Below are positions 1 through 8,774 of a DNA stretch of 64,000 nt, piece after piece. The stretch spans positions 164,955 through 228,954 of the forward strand of contig NZ_BAABHK010000018.1 in NCBI RefSeq assembly GCF_039542055.1. Reading direction: 5' to 3'. Origin of the DNA: Actinoallomurus vinaceus. GTDB taxonomy: Bacteria; Actinomycetota; Actinomycetes; Streptosporangiales; Streptosporangiaceae. Within the stretch, counting starts at the first letter, position 1. Each line of letters opens with the position of its first letter. The notes under the pieces were generated by a model, which worked only from the letters and a program-made list of their open reading frames with translations, had not been told where the DNA came from and ran no database searches. The translations under genes were made by a program, and so were the position numbers.

Positions 1-563
1 ATGGCGGCCAGTCCCTTCCCCCGGACGTCACCGATGATCACCCGCGTTCCCCCGGCGATGCGCACCGCGCCGTACAGGTCACCGCCGATCTTCGCCTCCT
101 GCTCGGCGGTCAGGTAGAGCGACGCGATGCGCAGCGGCCCGACCTGTTCGGGGAGGGGGCGCATCAGCGCCCGCTGCGCCGTCTCGGCGACCGAGCGGGC
201 CGCCTTCAGCTCACGCCGGTGCCGCTGCCGTACGGCGGAAAAGGACACGATCAGGGCCGAGATCACGACCAGCGAGGAGAGTTGCGCCTCGTACTCCGTG
301 ACCCCGCGCCATCCGTCGGACGCGCCGATGAGCACCTCGGCGGCGACGGCCAGCGCGCCGATCAGCGCGACCTCCGACGGGCCGGCGAAGGACGCCGTGA
401 TCGCCGGTGCCACGATGAGCAGCGGTCCCAGGTGGATCCTGGGCCCGTTGAGGATGTCGATCAACGCGATCAGCACGATCAGCGCCAGTGGGAGCGCCAC
501 CAGCGCGCGGCCCTGCGGCCGCAGTTGTGACCGGACCGAACGGTCCCTTCCGAACCGCCGCAC
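1..563 (-). CDS. Membrane-anchored PP2C/SpoIIE-type serine/threonine phosphatase (3' end cut by window edge)
   Basis: Only the N-terminal ~187 residues are in the window. They show a hydrophobic membrane region (LVALPLALIVLIALID, then LLIVAPAITASFAG and a third hydrophobic run), a charged linker helix (RQRHRRELKAARSV), and the start of a SpoIIE-like PP2C domain with the metal-site signatures IGGDLYGAV and IGDVRGKGL. In actinomycetes such proteins dephosphorylate anti-sigma-factor antagonists in partner-switching pathways; the partner is not visible here. GTG at 563 is the first start after an in-frame TGA at 594-596, but it has no clear ribosome site, so the start is tentative. The family assignment is firm. 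Confidence 0.8.
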   Translation of the reverse strand, partial: MRRFGRDRSVRSQLRPQGRALVALPLALIVLIALIDILNGPRIHLGPLLIVAPAITASFAGPSEVALIGALAVAAEVLIGASDGWRGVTEYEAQLSSLVVISALIVSFSAVRQRHRRELKAARSVAETAQRALMRPLPEQVGPLRIASLYLTAEQEAKIGGDLYGAVRIAGGTRVIIGDVRGKGLAA

Positions 564-652
564 GATTGCTGCGTACCCGCTGGTCAGCCGCCATCACTCA
601 GGGACCGGGCGGAGGCGCCACGCAATAGGGCGGCGGGGCTTTGAGACAGGCC

Positions 653-1930
653 CTACGTACGGGCGGCGGCGCGGGTCTCGGTCTCGCGCCGCTCCGGGGT
701 GCGGACGTGCTCGGGCAGCAGGCCGAAGACCATGATCCGGGCCATGGTCTGCGACAGCAGCCGCCGGCCGGTCCGGGTGTCGAGGACCCGGGGCAGGCGC
801 AGCTCGGCGTTCGCCAGCGCCCGGTCGACGACGTGACGCTGGATGACCTGCTGCACCGTCTGGGTGCCGATCGTCGGGACGGCCCGGCGCCGCTGGACGC
901 GGCGCACCAGATCCGGATTGAGCGTACGGTCGAACCTCGCGGGGTCGGACTGGGCGCGGTAGAGCGGCTCGGCCAGCAGGTTGGCCGTTGCCACGGCGTC
1001 CTGCACGGCCAGGTTGATGCCGACGCCGCCGATCGGCGACATCGTGTGGGCGGCGTCCCCGATGGCGAGCAGGCCCGGCCGGTCCCAGCGGTGGAGCCGG
1101 TTCAGGCCGACCTCGAGGAAGGCGACCTTGTCCCAGTCTTCGATCTCCCCGACCCTGTCGGCCAGGGTGGGCATCAGGCCGGCGAGCCGGTCCCGCAGAT
1201 CCGCGAGCCCCCGGGCCCGGACCTGCTCGTACGAGCCTTTGGGGATGAGGAAGGCGATCTGCCAGTAGTCGCCGCGGTCGATCATCGCCGCCATCTCGCC
1301 CTGGCCGACGACGCCGCCGAGACCGCGCCCGTCGCCGGGCCGGCGGGAGATCCGCAGCCACAGGACGTCCATCGGCGCGCCGAGTTCGGTCGGGACCATG
1401 CCGGCGGCCCGGCGCAGATCGGACCGGCGGCCGTCCGCGGCGACCGTGAGCACGGCCCGCAGGTCGTGCTCGCCGGAGGCGTCGCGGTACCGCAGTCCCC
1501 GCACCGCGCCGTCCTCGTCGATCGGGCCGATGACCTCGGCCTCCATCAGCAGCCGGAACGCCGGAAAGCGGCGTGCGTGGTCGGCCAGCAGGGTCAGGAA
1601 GTCCCACTGCGGGATCATCGCGATGTGGCGGTACTTCCAGCGGGTGAACCGCGTGAGGTCGGCGTCGACCATCGGCCGGTCCCGCGTCCCGATCCGCAGG
1701 GTCGTCAGGTTCTGGTGCGGCAGACGCTCGAGCTCGTCGACCAGGCCGAGTTCGTCCATCAGCCGCAGCGTGGACGGGTGGACGGTGTCGCCCCGGAAGT
1801 CGCGCAGGAAGTCCCCGTGCTTCTCCAGAACCGTCGTCCGCACCCCGGCGCGCGCGAGCAGGAGGCCCAGCATCATCCCGGCGGGGCCGCCGCCCGCGAT
1901 CGCGCAGGTCGTGTTCTGAACGTCCGGCAT
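653..1930 (-). CDS. FAD-dependent monooxygenase (PHBH-like aromatic hydroxylase fold)
   Basis: 425 residues, normal for a single-component flavin hydroxylase. The N-terminal dinucleotide-binding motif is GGGPAGMMLGLLLARAG at about residues 13-29. The second FAD motif, GDAAHTMSPIGGVGINLA, lies near residue 300, and an internal DG motif (AADGRRSDLRRAAG) is present. The family uses NAD(P)H and O2 to hydroxylate or oxidise small aromatic or polyketide substrates; the substrate cannot be read from the sequence. The start ATG at 1930 follows a clear GGAGGC ribosome site. Upstream open reading continues into a GC-rich repeat and is not considered coding. No pathway partner is adjacent. Confidence 0.88.
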   Translation of the reverse strand: MPDVQNTTCAIAGGGPAGMMLGLLLARAGVRTTVLEKHGDFLRDFRGDTVHPSTLRLMDELGLVDELERLPHQNLTTLRIGTRDRPMVDADLTRFTRWKYRHIAMIPQWDFLTLLADHARRFPAFRLLMEAEVIGPIDEDGAVRGLRYRDASGEHDLRAVLTVAADGRRSDLRRAAGMVPTELGAPMDVLWLRISRRPGDGRGLGGVVGQGEMAAMIDRGDYWQIAFLIPKGSYEQVRARGLADLRDRLAGLMPTLADRVGEIEDWDKVAFLEVGLNRLHRWDRPGLLAIGDAAHTMSPIGGVGINLAVQDAVATANLLAEPLYRAQSDPARFDRTLNPDLVRRVQRRRAVPTIGTQTVQQVIQRHVVDRALANAELRLPRVLDTRTGRRLLSQTMARIMVFGLLPEHVRTPERRETETRAAART

Positions 1931-2040
1931 CGCGGCCTCCTGTGCTAGGGGAAGCGCCCCTGTGCCCATACCCGCAGGCCACGGCGGGCAACCGGCCACC
2001 GCCGCGCCCGCCGAGCACCTGACCCATCCCCCGCCTGGCG

Positions 2041-2665
2041 TGCCCGCGCTTGCCGCACCCGGTCTGGCCCGCGATCGGCCCAACCCGCGTTCGTCCTGGC
2101 CCGCGCCTGCCCCGACCCGGCCGGGCCCGCGATCGCCCCAACCCGCGCTCGTCCTGCCCGCACCCGGCCTGGCCCGCGCTCGGTCCGCGCTCGGCCGGTG
2201 CTCGCCCCAACCCGCGCTCGCCCCAACCCGCGCTCGTCCTGGCCCGCACCCGCCCCAACCCGCACTCGTCCTGGCCCGCGCCTGCCCCGACCCGGCCGGG
2301 CCCGCGATCGCCCCAACCCGCGCTCGCCCTAGCCCGCACCCGGCCTGGCCCGCGCTCGGTCGCGCTCGGTCCGACCCTCACCCGGCCTGGCCCTCACCCG
2401 GCCTGGCCCGCGATCGGCCCGCGATCGCCCCAACCCGCGTTCGTCCTGGCCCGCGCCTGCCCCGACCCGGCCGGGCCCGCGATCGCCCCAACCCGCGCTC
2501 GCCCTAGCCCGCACCCGGCCTGGCCCGCGCTCGGTCGCGCTCGGTCCGACCCTCACCCGGCCTGGCCCTCACCCGGCCTGGCCCGCGATCGGCCCGCGAT
2601 CGCCCCAACCCGCGTTCGTCCTGGCCCGCGCCTGCCCCGGCCCGGCCCGCGCTCGTCCGGCCCGC
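2041..2665. repeat. GC-rich tandem repeat, 175-bp period, about three copies
   Basis: This fills most of the 0.8 kb between the monooxygenase and the first LAL regulator. Units starting CTGGCCCGCGCCTGCCCC begin at 2096, 2271, 2446 and (partial) 2621, exactly 175 bp apart. The 2271 and 2446 units look nearly identical; the 2096 unit is divergent in its second half. Each unit is built from shorter motifs such as GCGATCGCCCCAACCCGCG and CCCGCACCCGGCCTGGCCC. Long stop-free frames on both strands encode only Pro/Arg/Gly-rich low-complexity sequence and are taken as composition artefacts. Confidence 0.85.
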
Positions 2666-2726
2666 CGCTCGTCCAGGCGGGTGGCCGGATACGGACATGT
2701 GCTGTCACGCGCTGAGACGGGATCCG

Positions 2727-2732
2727 TACGAT
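2727..2732 (+). promoter_or_regulatory. -10 element TACGAT of a leaderless promoter
   Basis: TACGAT lies exactly six bases before ATG 2739. The paralogous gene downstream has the same arrangement (TACGAT 2 kb on, six bases, then GTG). This supports a leaderless transcript and fixes the start codon. No good -35 hexamer is visible. Confidence 0.5.
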
Positions 2733-2738
2733 GCGTTC

Positions 2739-5369
2739 ATGTGGTCCCCCTCGCCGTTGGTCGGCCGTGGGGCGCAGCTCGGCAGGGTGCGATCGCTGCT
2801 GACCGGCGCATCGGCCCGCGGGGTCGTCGTCGCCGGCGCGCCCGGGGTGGGAAAGACACGGCTGGCCGCGGAGGTGATCGCCGCGCTCGACCCGGCGCGG
2901 TTCACGGTGGCGCGGGCGCAGGCGACGCTGGCCGCCTCGGCGCTTCCCTACGGATCGTTCGCGCACCTGCTGCCCGCCGGTCCCGTCTCCGGGGGCCGTG
3001 CCGACGGTCCGGGCTGGGCGGCCGACGCGCTGCTCGCCCGGCAGGGCCGGGGCACGCTGGTCCTGGCCGTCGACGACGCGCACTGGCTGGACCCGGCGTC
3101 CGCGGCGCTCGTCCGCGACGTCGTCGCCCGGGGCGGTGCCCGGCTCCTCGCCACCATCCGTACCGGCGAGGAGGTCCCCGCCCATGTGCGGCGGTTCTGG
3201 CAGGACGGCCTCGTGCCGCGGCTGGAGCTCGGGCCGCTGTCGGAGGCGGATACGGCGCGGATGCTGGCGGACTCGGTCCGCGGCCAGGTGGAGGCGGCGA
3301 CCGCGCGGCGCCTGTGGCGGATCACCGAGGGCAACCCGCTGTTCCTGCGCGAGCTGATCCTCGCGGGCGCCCTGACCGAGAGCCGCGGGGTATGGCGGCA
3401 GACCGGCGACCTGCCCGCCGTGCCGCGGCTGTACGAGCTGATCGGCGGCCGGATCGGCGAGGTCGACGAGGAGGAGCGGGAGGCCCTCGAGTTCGTGGCG
3501 TTCGGCGAGCCGATCGGCGTCGATCTCGTCGCCGGCCTGACGTCGCCGGACGCGGTACGGCGCGTGGTCGACCGGCAGATCGTGACGGTGATCGTCGACC
3601 GCCGCCGGCGGCTGGCGCGGCCGGCGCACCCGCTGTACGGCGAGGTGATCCGCGGGATGACCGGGGGGTTACGCGCTCGGAGCCGGTTGCGGCGGCTGGC
3701 GGAGGCCACCGACGCCACCGGGCTGCGCCGGCGTGACGACGTGCTGCGCGTCGCGGTCTGGCGGCTGCGCAGTGACAGCGTCACCGACCCCGCGCCCATG
3801 GTCGCGGCCTGCCGGCTGGCCTGGGCGGCGCACGACGTGGACCTGGCCGTACGGCTGGGGCGGGCGGCGCTGGAGGCCGGCGGCGGCGTGGACGCGGCGG
3901 TCGCCCTGGGCTCCGTCCTGCATGTCGCCGACCGGCCCGCCGAGTACGAGGCGGCGCTGCGCCGGGCGGCCGGCGCGGCGAGCACCGACCGCGAGCGCGC
4001 GCTCGTCGCGGCGGCCCGCGCCCGTACCCTCCACTGGGGCCTCGGACGCGCCGCGGAGGCGCACCGCGTCCTGGACGCCGCCGAGGCGGCGATCGGGGAT
4101 CCGCGGTGGCGCCAGGAGGTCCTGACGGTCAAGGCGTCCTGTCACGTCCTCGCCGCGCGGATCGACGAGTCCCTGGCCCAGGCGGACCGGGTCCGCGCGA
4201 TCGGCCCGACGGCCGCCGGCGTGGCGGCTCAACTGGCCGCCGTCGAGGGCCAGGCGTTCGCCTTCACGGGGCGTACGGAGCGCGCGACAGCCGTCGCGGA
4301 CGCGGCGTTCGCGACGGTCCGGGGCTGGCGGGACGAGGTTCCCGGCGCCTTCGCCGAGCTCGGTCTGGCCCGCCTCATGGCCCGCGTCTTCGCCGGCGAC
4401 CTCGCCGGGGCCGAGACACTGGCCGACGCCGCGTACCGCGAGCTCGGCGAGCCCGGCACCTGGGACATGGGCGTCATCGTCCTCGCCGCCCTCCGCGGGC
4501 AGATCCGCCGCATGCGCGGCGACGTCGGCGCGGCGGCCCGCTGGTGCCGCGACGCCGTCGCCCGGTTCGGCGACGCGCCGGCCGGGTTCGCCGGGCTGTG
4601 CTTCGGCGAGCTCGCCCACGCCACGGCCCTGATGGGCGACGTCCCCGCCGCCGAGGAGGCCCTGGCCGAGGCGGAGCGGCGCGCCCTGCCGACGTACCTC
4701 GCGCCGGACTTCCCGGCGGTGCTGGCCCGCCCCTGGATCCCGGCCGCCCGGGGCGACGTCGGCCGGGCCGTCGAGGTGGCGCTGGCCGGTGCGGACCGGG
4801 CACGGTCCCTCGGTCTGGCGGCGTTCGAGATGTTCGCGCTGCACGACGTCGTACGCCTGGGCGCGGCCGATCGCGCCGCCGGCCGGCTCTCCGCCCTGGC
4901 CCGGCAGGTGGACGGGGCCCTCGCGCCGCTCTTCGCACGCCACGCCGCCCTGGCGGGCGACGGCGCCGGCCTGGACGCCGTGTCGGCGGAGTACGAGCGC
5001 CTCGGCATGGCCTTGTACGCCGCGGAGGCGGCGGCCCAGGCCGCGGCGGCGCACGAGTCCGCCGGACGAGTCCGGGCCGCCCGCACGGCGAGCGCCCGGG
5101 CGTGGACCACGGCCCGCCGGTGTCACGGCGCCCGCACCCCCGCCCTGGCCACGATGGCCACGCCCGAGCTCACGCCCCGGCAGCGGCAGGTCATCCATCT
5201 CGTCGTCGCCGGATCGAGCAACCGCGAGATCGCCGAGCGCCTCGGGCTCTCGGTGCGCACGGTCGAGAACCACCTGCTCCACGCGTACGAACGCCTCGGC
5301 GTCGGCGACCGCGCCGAGCTCGCCGACCTGTTCGGACCGTCCGCTCGCCCGCCGGCCGTGAAGGCGTGA
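2739..5369 (+). CDS. LAL-type LuxR family transcriptional regulator with AAA ATPase domain (first of a tandem pair)
   Basis: 876 residues, typical of large ATP-binding LuxR regulators. Order: N-terminal ATPase with Walker A GAPGVGKTRLA (about residue 35) and Walker B LVLAVDDAHWLD (about 108); a long helical TPR-like middle; and a C-terminal LuxR helix-turn-helix (LTPRQRQVIHLV, then SNREIAERLGLSVRTVENHL). Such proteins couple ligand and ATP binding to activation of pathway genes. The start is ATG 2739, not a further upstream ATG, because TACGAT sits six bases before it and the protein then aligns from residue 1 with the next gene. A TTA leucine codon lies at 3669-3671, rare in such genomes and a possible bldA control point. 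Targets are not evident. Confidence 0.9.
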   Translation: MWSPSPLVGRGAQLGRVRSLLTGASARGVVVAGAPGVGKTRLAAEVIAALDPARFTVARAQATLAASALPYGSFAHLLPAGPVSGGRADGPGWAADALLARQGRGTLVLAVDDAHWLDPASAALVRDVVARGGARLLATIRTGEEVPAHVRRFWQDGLVPRLELGPLSEADTARMLADSVRGQVEAATARRLWRITEGNPLFLRELILAGALTESRGVWRQTGDLPAVPRLYELIGGRIGEVDEEEREALEFVAFGEPIGVDLVAGLTSPDAVRRVVDRQIVTVIVDRRRRLARPAHPLYGEVIRGMTGGLRARSRLRRLAEATDATGLRRRDDVLRVAVWRLRSDSVTDPAPMVAACRLAWAAHDVDLAVRLGRAALEAGGGVDAAVALGSVLHVADRPAEYEAALRRAAGAASTDRERALVAAARARTLHWGLGRAAEAHRVLDAAEAAIGDPRWRQEVLTVKASCHVLAARIDESLAQADRVRAIGPTAAGVAAQLAAVEGQAFAFTGRTERATAVADAAFATVRGWRDEVPGAFAELGLARLMARVFAGDLAGAETLADAAYRELGEPGTWDMGVIVLAALRGQIRRMRGDVGAAARWCRDAVARFGDAPAGFAGLCFGELAHATALMGDVPAAEEALAEAERRALPTYLAPDFPAVLARPWIPAARGDVGRAVEVALAGADRARSLGLAAFEMFALHDVVRLGAADRAAGRLSALARQVDGALAPLFARHAALAGDGAGLDAVSAEYERLGMALYAAEAAAQAAAAHESAGRVRAARTASARAWTTARRCHGARTPALATMATPELTPRQRQVIHLVVAGSSNREIAERLGLSVRTVENHLLHAYERLGVGDRAELADLFGPSARPPAVKA

Positions 5370-5509
5370 CCGGATGACACGGCCGGGGGTTCGTTACGAA
5401 GCGGGCACGCCGCCGCGCCGGCCGTTCCTCCGCCGTGAAGGCGTGACCGGATGACACGGCCGGGCGTTCCCTACGATGCGGGAGTGCCGTCCCGCTGGCC
5501 GTTCGTCGG
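5356..5509. repeat. 77-bp imperfect tandem duplication spanning a gene end and the next promoter/start
   Basis: CCGTGAAGGCGTGACCGGAT begins at 5356 and again at 5433, a 77-bp period, and similarity continues over the whole unit. Copy 1 contains the last codons of the first LAL gene plus a decayed version of the promoter/start block (TTACGAAGCGGGCACGCCG). Copy 2 holds the intact form (CTACGATGCGGGAGTGCCG) and the first codons of the second LAL gene. Confidence 0.85.
5472..5477 (+). promoter_or_regulatory. -10 element TACGAT of a leaderless promoter
   Basis: TACGAT is followed by six bases and GTG 5484, the same geometry as the upstream paralogue. The decayed repeat copy at 5356-5432 has TTACGAA at the matching position and would have lost it. 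Confidence 0.5.
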
Positions 5510-8111
5510 CCGTACGGCACAGCTCGGCGCGGTGCGCTCCATCCTCGGCGACGGGACCCATGGCGGTGTCGTGGTGGCCGGTCCCGCCGGAGCGGGCAAG
5601 AGCAGGCTGGCCGCCCAGGCCGTCTCCGGGCTGGAGGGCTTCACGGTGGCGCCCGTCCGTGGCACGGTGGCGGCCGCCGACATCCCCTTCGGCGCGTTCG
5701 CCCACCTGCTTCCGGAGCGGTTCCCGGCCGTCGCCGGCGTCAACCCGCTCCGCTGGGCGGCCGAGGCGCTGCGTCCGCCGGCCGGCGACGCCCTCCTCCT
5801 GACGGTCGACGACGCGCACCTGCTCGACGCCACCTCGGCGGCGCTCATCCACCAGATGGTGCTGCACCGCAGCGCCCGCCTGCTGGCGACCGTCCGCGGC
5901 GGCGAGCCCGCGCCCGATCCCATCGTCGCGCTGTGGAAGGACGGCCTGGTCCGGCGCCTCGAACTCGAGCCGTTGCCGGTCGAGGAGACCGGCCGTCTCC
6001 TGGCCCAGGTGCTCGGCGGGCAGGTCGAGTCGGCGACCCTGCGGCGGCTGTGGCGGGTCACCCAGGGCAACCTGCTGTACCTGCGGGAGATGGTGATGGC
6101 CGGCCGTACGGCCGGGGCCCTCGAGGAGACCGGCGGGCTGTGGCGCTGGCACGGCGACCTGTCCCTGACCCCGCGGCTCCGCGACCTCGTCGAGGCCCGC
6201 ATCGGCGACATCGACGCGGACGAACGCCGGGCCCTGGAGTTCGCCGCGTTCGGCGAGCCCCTGGGCGCGGACATCCTCATCCGGCTCACCGGAGCGGTGG
6301 CCGTCGAGCGGTGCGAGGAACGGCAGCTGATCACGACGTTCCGCGACGGGCATCGGCTCCAGGTGCGCCCGGCGCATCCGCTGTACGGGGAGGTCGTCCG
6401 CGCCCACGCGGACTCCGGCCGGGTCCGCGAGATGCTCGCCCGGCTCGCCGACGCCGTGGAGGCGACCGGGTCACGACGGCGGGAGGACGCCCTCAGGGTG
6501 GCGGTCTGGCGGCTGGACAGCGGCACCGCCAGGCAGCCCCTCCCGCTCATCGCGGCGTCCCGCCTGGCGATGTCGGTCTTCGACATCGCGCTCGCGCAGC
6601 GGCTCGGCCGGGCCGCGGTCGACGCGGGCGGCGGGCCGGCCGCCGCCCTGTCGCTGGCCTACACCCTCTTCTTCGACGACCGGCCGGAGGAGGCCGAGGA
6701 GATCCTGCGCCGCTCCATGGGAACGCCGGCCACCGACCAGGAGCGCTCCGTCTACGCGCGGACCCGCGTTCTCGGACTCGCGTGGAGCGTCGGCGACGAC
6801 GCCGACGCGCAGCGGGTGGTCGACGAGGCCGCCGCCGCCGTCACCGACCCGGTGATCCACCAGGATCTCCTCGTGCTCAGCGCCTTCGTCCACTTCTTCG
6901 CCGGGCAGCCGCTCGCCTCCGACCGCCAGCTGGCGCAGGCGCGCCGGCTCGGCGACACGATGACCCCCGCGAGCACCGCCCAGGCCGCGGTCGTCGAGGG
7001 TCTCCGGCTCGCGCACGGCGGGCACCCCGGGCGCGCGCGGGCGCTCGCCGACGCGACGTTGCGGGAGGTCGAGCGCTGGCGCGACGACGCGCCCGACGCG
7101 TTCTGGAGCCTGCAGTGCGTCCGCCTGCTCTCCCACCTGTTCGAGGGCGATCTCGCTGCGGCCGACGAGGTCACGAACCTGACCCGGCGGCTCATGCGGG
7201 AAGAGGCGCCCTGGCGACTCGGTATGGCCGGCTTCGACGGCCACCGCGCCCAGATCCACGTCATCGCGGGCCGGCCCGCCGACGCCGTCCGTTCCTGCCG
7301 CGACGGCATCGCCCAGCTCGGCGAGCACCGCACCGGGTTCGCCGGGCTGTGCTTCGGCGAACTCGCGCACGCCTCCGCACTGCTCGGCGACGTCGCGACC
7401 GCCCGTACCGCCCTCGCCGCCGCTGAGGGGCGATCGCTCAGGACGTTCGTGCCGATCGACTTCCCCGGCGTGCTCGCGCGCGCCTGGGTGCACGCCGCCG
7501 GCGGCGACCTCGGCGCGGCCGTGTCCGCCGCCCTGGCCGCAGCCGACGCCGCCGAGACCCACGGGCTGCGCTGCTACCGGATGTTCGCGCTGCACGACGC
7601 CGTACGCCTCGGCGCGGCTCCTCTCGTCGCCGAGGACCTGGCCCGGCTGTGCGCGACCATCGACGGCCCGCTCGCCGCCGTGTGCGCCCGGCACGCGGCC
7701 GCCGCCGTCGCCGCGAACGCCGCGGAACTCGACGCCGTCTCCCGCGCCTTCGAGCGAATGGGCATGCCCCTGCACGCCGCCGAGGCCGCCGCCCAGGCCG
7801 CCGCCGCGTACGCCCCGGGCGACCGGGCCGGCGTCTTCGCCGCCTCCCGGGCCTGGGCCCTCGCCCGGAGCTGTCAGGGGGCCCGCACCCCCGCGCTGGG
7901 CGACCTGACGGCGCCTCGGCTCACCGCGCGGCAATGGGAGATCGCCCGGCTCGCGGCCACCGGACTGAGCAACCGGGAGATCGCCGACCGTCTCGTGCTC
8001 TCGACCCGCACGGTCGCGAACCACCTGGTCGGCGTCTACGGCCGGCTCGGCGTCGGCGACCGCGCGGCCCTCGCCGACCTGCTCGGCGCCCTCGACGCCG
8101 CAGTTGAGTAG
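5484..8111 (+). CDS. LAL-type LuxR family transcriptional regulator with AAA ATPase domain (second of a tandem pair)
   Basis: 875 residues, clearly paralogous along its length to the preceding gene. Walker A is GPAGAGKSRLA, Walker B LLLTVDDAHLLD, then TPR-like helices and a C-terminal LuxR HTH (LTARQWEIARLA, SNREIADRLVLSTRTVANHL). GTG 5484 is chosen because the leaderless promoter element sits six bases upstream and the protein begins PSRWPFVGRTAQL, matching the sister's SPSPLVGRGAQL. An ATG at 5451 would add 11 residues encoded by promoter sequence. The tandem duplication has diverged, so the two may answer different ligands or control each other. No target pathway is adjacent. Confidence 0.9.
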   Translation: MPSRWPFVGRTAQLGAVRSILGDGTHGGVVVAGPAGAGKSRLAAQAVSGLEGFTVAPVRGTVAAADIPFGAFAHLLPERFPAVAGVNPLRWAAEALRPPAGDALLLTVDDAHLLDATSAALIHQMVLHRSARLLATVRGGEPAPDPIVALWKDGLVRRLELEPLPVEETGRLLAQVLGGQVESATLRRLWRVTQGNLLYLREMVMAGRTAGALEETGGLWRWHGDLSLTPRLRDLVEARIGDIDADERRALEFAAFGEPLGADILIRLTGAVAVERCEERQLITTFRDGHRLQVRPAHPLYGEVVRAHADSGRVREMLARLADAVEATGSRRREDALRVAVWRLDSGTARQPLPLIAASRLAMSVFDIALAQRLGRAAVDAGGGPAAALSLAYTLFFDDRPEEAEEILRRSMGTPATDQERSVYARTRVLGLAWSVGDDADAQRVVDEAAAAVTDPVIHQDLLVLSAFVHFFAGQPLASDRQLAQARRLGDTMTPASTAQAAVVEGLRLAHGGHPGRARALADATLREVERWRDDAPDAFWSLQCVRLLSHLFEGDLAAADEVTNLTRRLMREEAPWRLGMAGFDGHRAQIHVIAGRPADAVRSCRDGIAQLGEHRTGFAGLCFGELAHASALLGDVATARTALAAAEGRSLRTFVPIDFPGVLARAWVHAAGGDLGAAVSAALAAADAAETHGLRCYRMFALHDAVRLGAAPLVAEDLARLCATIDGPLAAVCARHAAAAVAANAAELDAVSRAFERMGMPLHAAEAAAQAAAAYAPGDRAGVFAASRAWALARSCQGARTPALGDLTAPRLTARQWEIARLAATGLSNREIADRLVLSTRTVANHLVGVYGRLGVGDRAALADLLGALDAAVE

Positions 8112-8197
8112 GGCGTACTCATGCTCCGCCCGCCTGGCGTTTCTAGCGTGGCCATCAGCCGCCGAACCTCCGGCGGCGAGACGGGGAAGGGGCAGAG

Positions 8198-8680
8198 ATG
8201 GCCAAGCTGTACGCGTCATGGGTGCCGGGGTACTCCTGCGTCGCCCAGAGCATGGGCCCGCCGACGCTCGCTCCTAACAACCAGCCGTTCGTCGACGTCA
8301 ACGGGCTGCGCGAAGGCTTCGGGGCCTACTACTACCTCAAGGAGGGCCAGAGCAACTGGTTCCACATCGCGATCCCGACGCCGGTCATCGTCGAGGACCG
8401 CCGCGCGACGCTCGGCCGGGTCATGATCCTCTTCTCGGTCACGGCGCAGTTCGGCGCGCTGCGGTCGGTGCACGTCTGGGACGGCCCGAACCGCATCCTG
8501 CAGCGCGACGGGCTCAGCGTCGACGGCAACCACTCCGGGAGCCTGGACGCTTTCAACACCTTCAACGTCAACCATGACGGGATCGCGTGGGGCGTCGGGA
8601 TCTCCATGCTCTTCTCGGCGCCCGGGGGCGCCGAGATCTACTTCGCCTCCGCCGGCGGCGACTTCTTCCACAACATCTGA
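8198..8680 (+). CDS. Small conserved actinobacterial protein of unknown function
   Basis: 160 residues, no signal peptide and no membrane segment. The sequence is rich in aromatic and beta-prone segments (FGAYYYLKEGQSNWFHIAIP, GRVMILFSVTAQFGALRSV, HVWDG), suggesting a compact beta-sandwich. I recall similar proteins in actinomycetes carrying only DUF names; no function can be assigned. The start ATG follows AGGGGCAG. The gap before it holds TAGCGT, a possible -10, and a short GCCGCCG/CGGCGGC hairpin. A stem-loop lies just after the stop, so the gene is probably a single transcription unit. Confidence 0.65.
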   Translation: MAKLYASWVPGYSCVAQSMGPPTLAPNNQPFVDVNGLREGFGAYYYLKEGQSNWFHIAIPTPVIVEDRRATLGRVMILFSVTAQFGALRSVHVWDGPNRILQRDGLSVDGNHSGSLDAFNTFNVNHDGIAWGVGISMLFSAPGGAEIYFASAGGDFFHNI

Positions 8681-8686
8681 CCCATC

Positions 8687-8716
8687 GCCCGGCCGTTGCG
8701 GGGGCGCCGGCCGGGC
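8687..8716 (+). terminator. Stem-loop terminator candidate
   Basis: Perfect 9-bp arms GCCCGGCCG/CGGCCGGGC with a 12-base loop, starting six bases after the stop of the small protein and followed by CCTTTCC. There is no long U run. Confidence 0.55.
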
Positions 8717-8774
8717 CCTTTCCAGCCCGCATCAGCCCTGCGGGACCACCAGAGCAGACGGGGAGACCGGCGTC

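Noticed and set aside
2050..2715. Long stop-free frames coding Pro/Arg-rich proteins on both strands in the repeat
   Set aside because: They follow from the 175-bp repeat's GC-rich composition, have no ribosome sites, and the opposite strand gives equally long frames.
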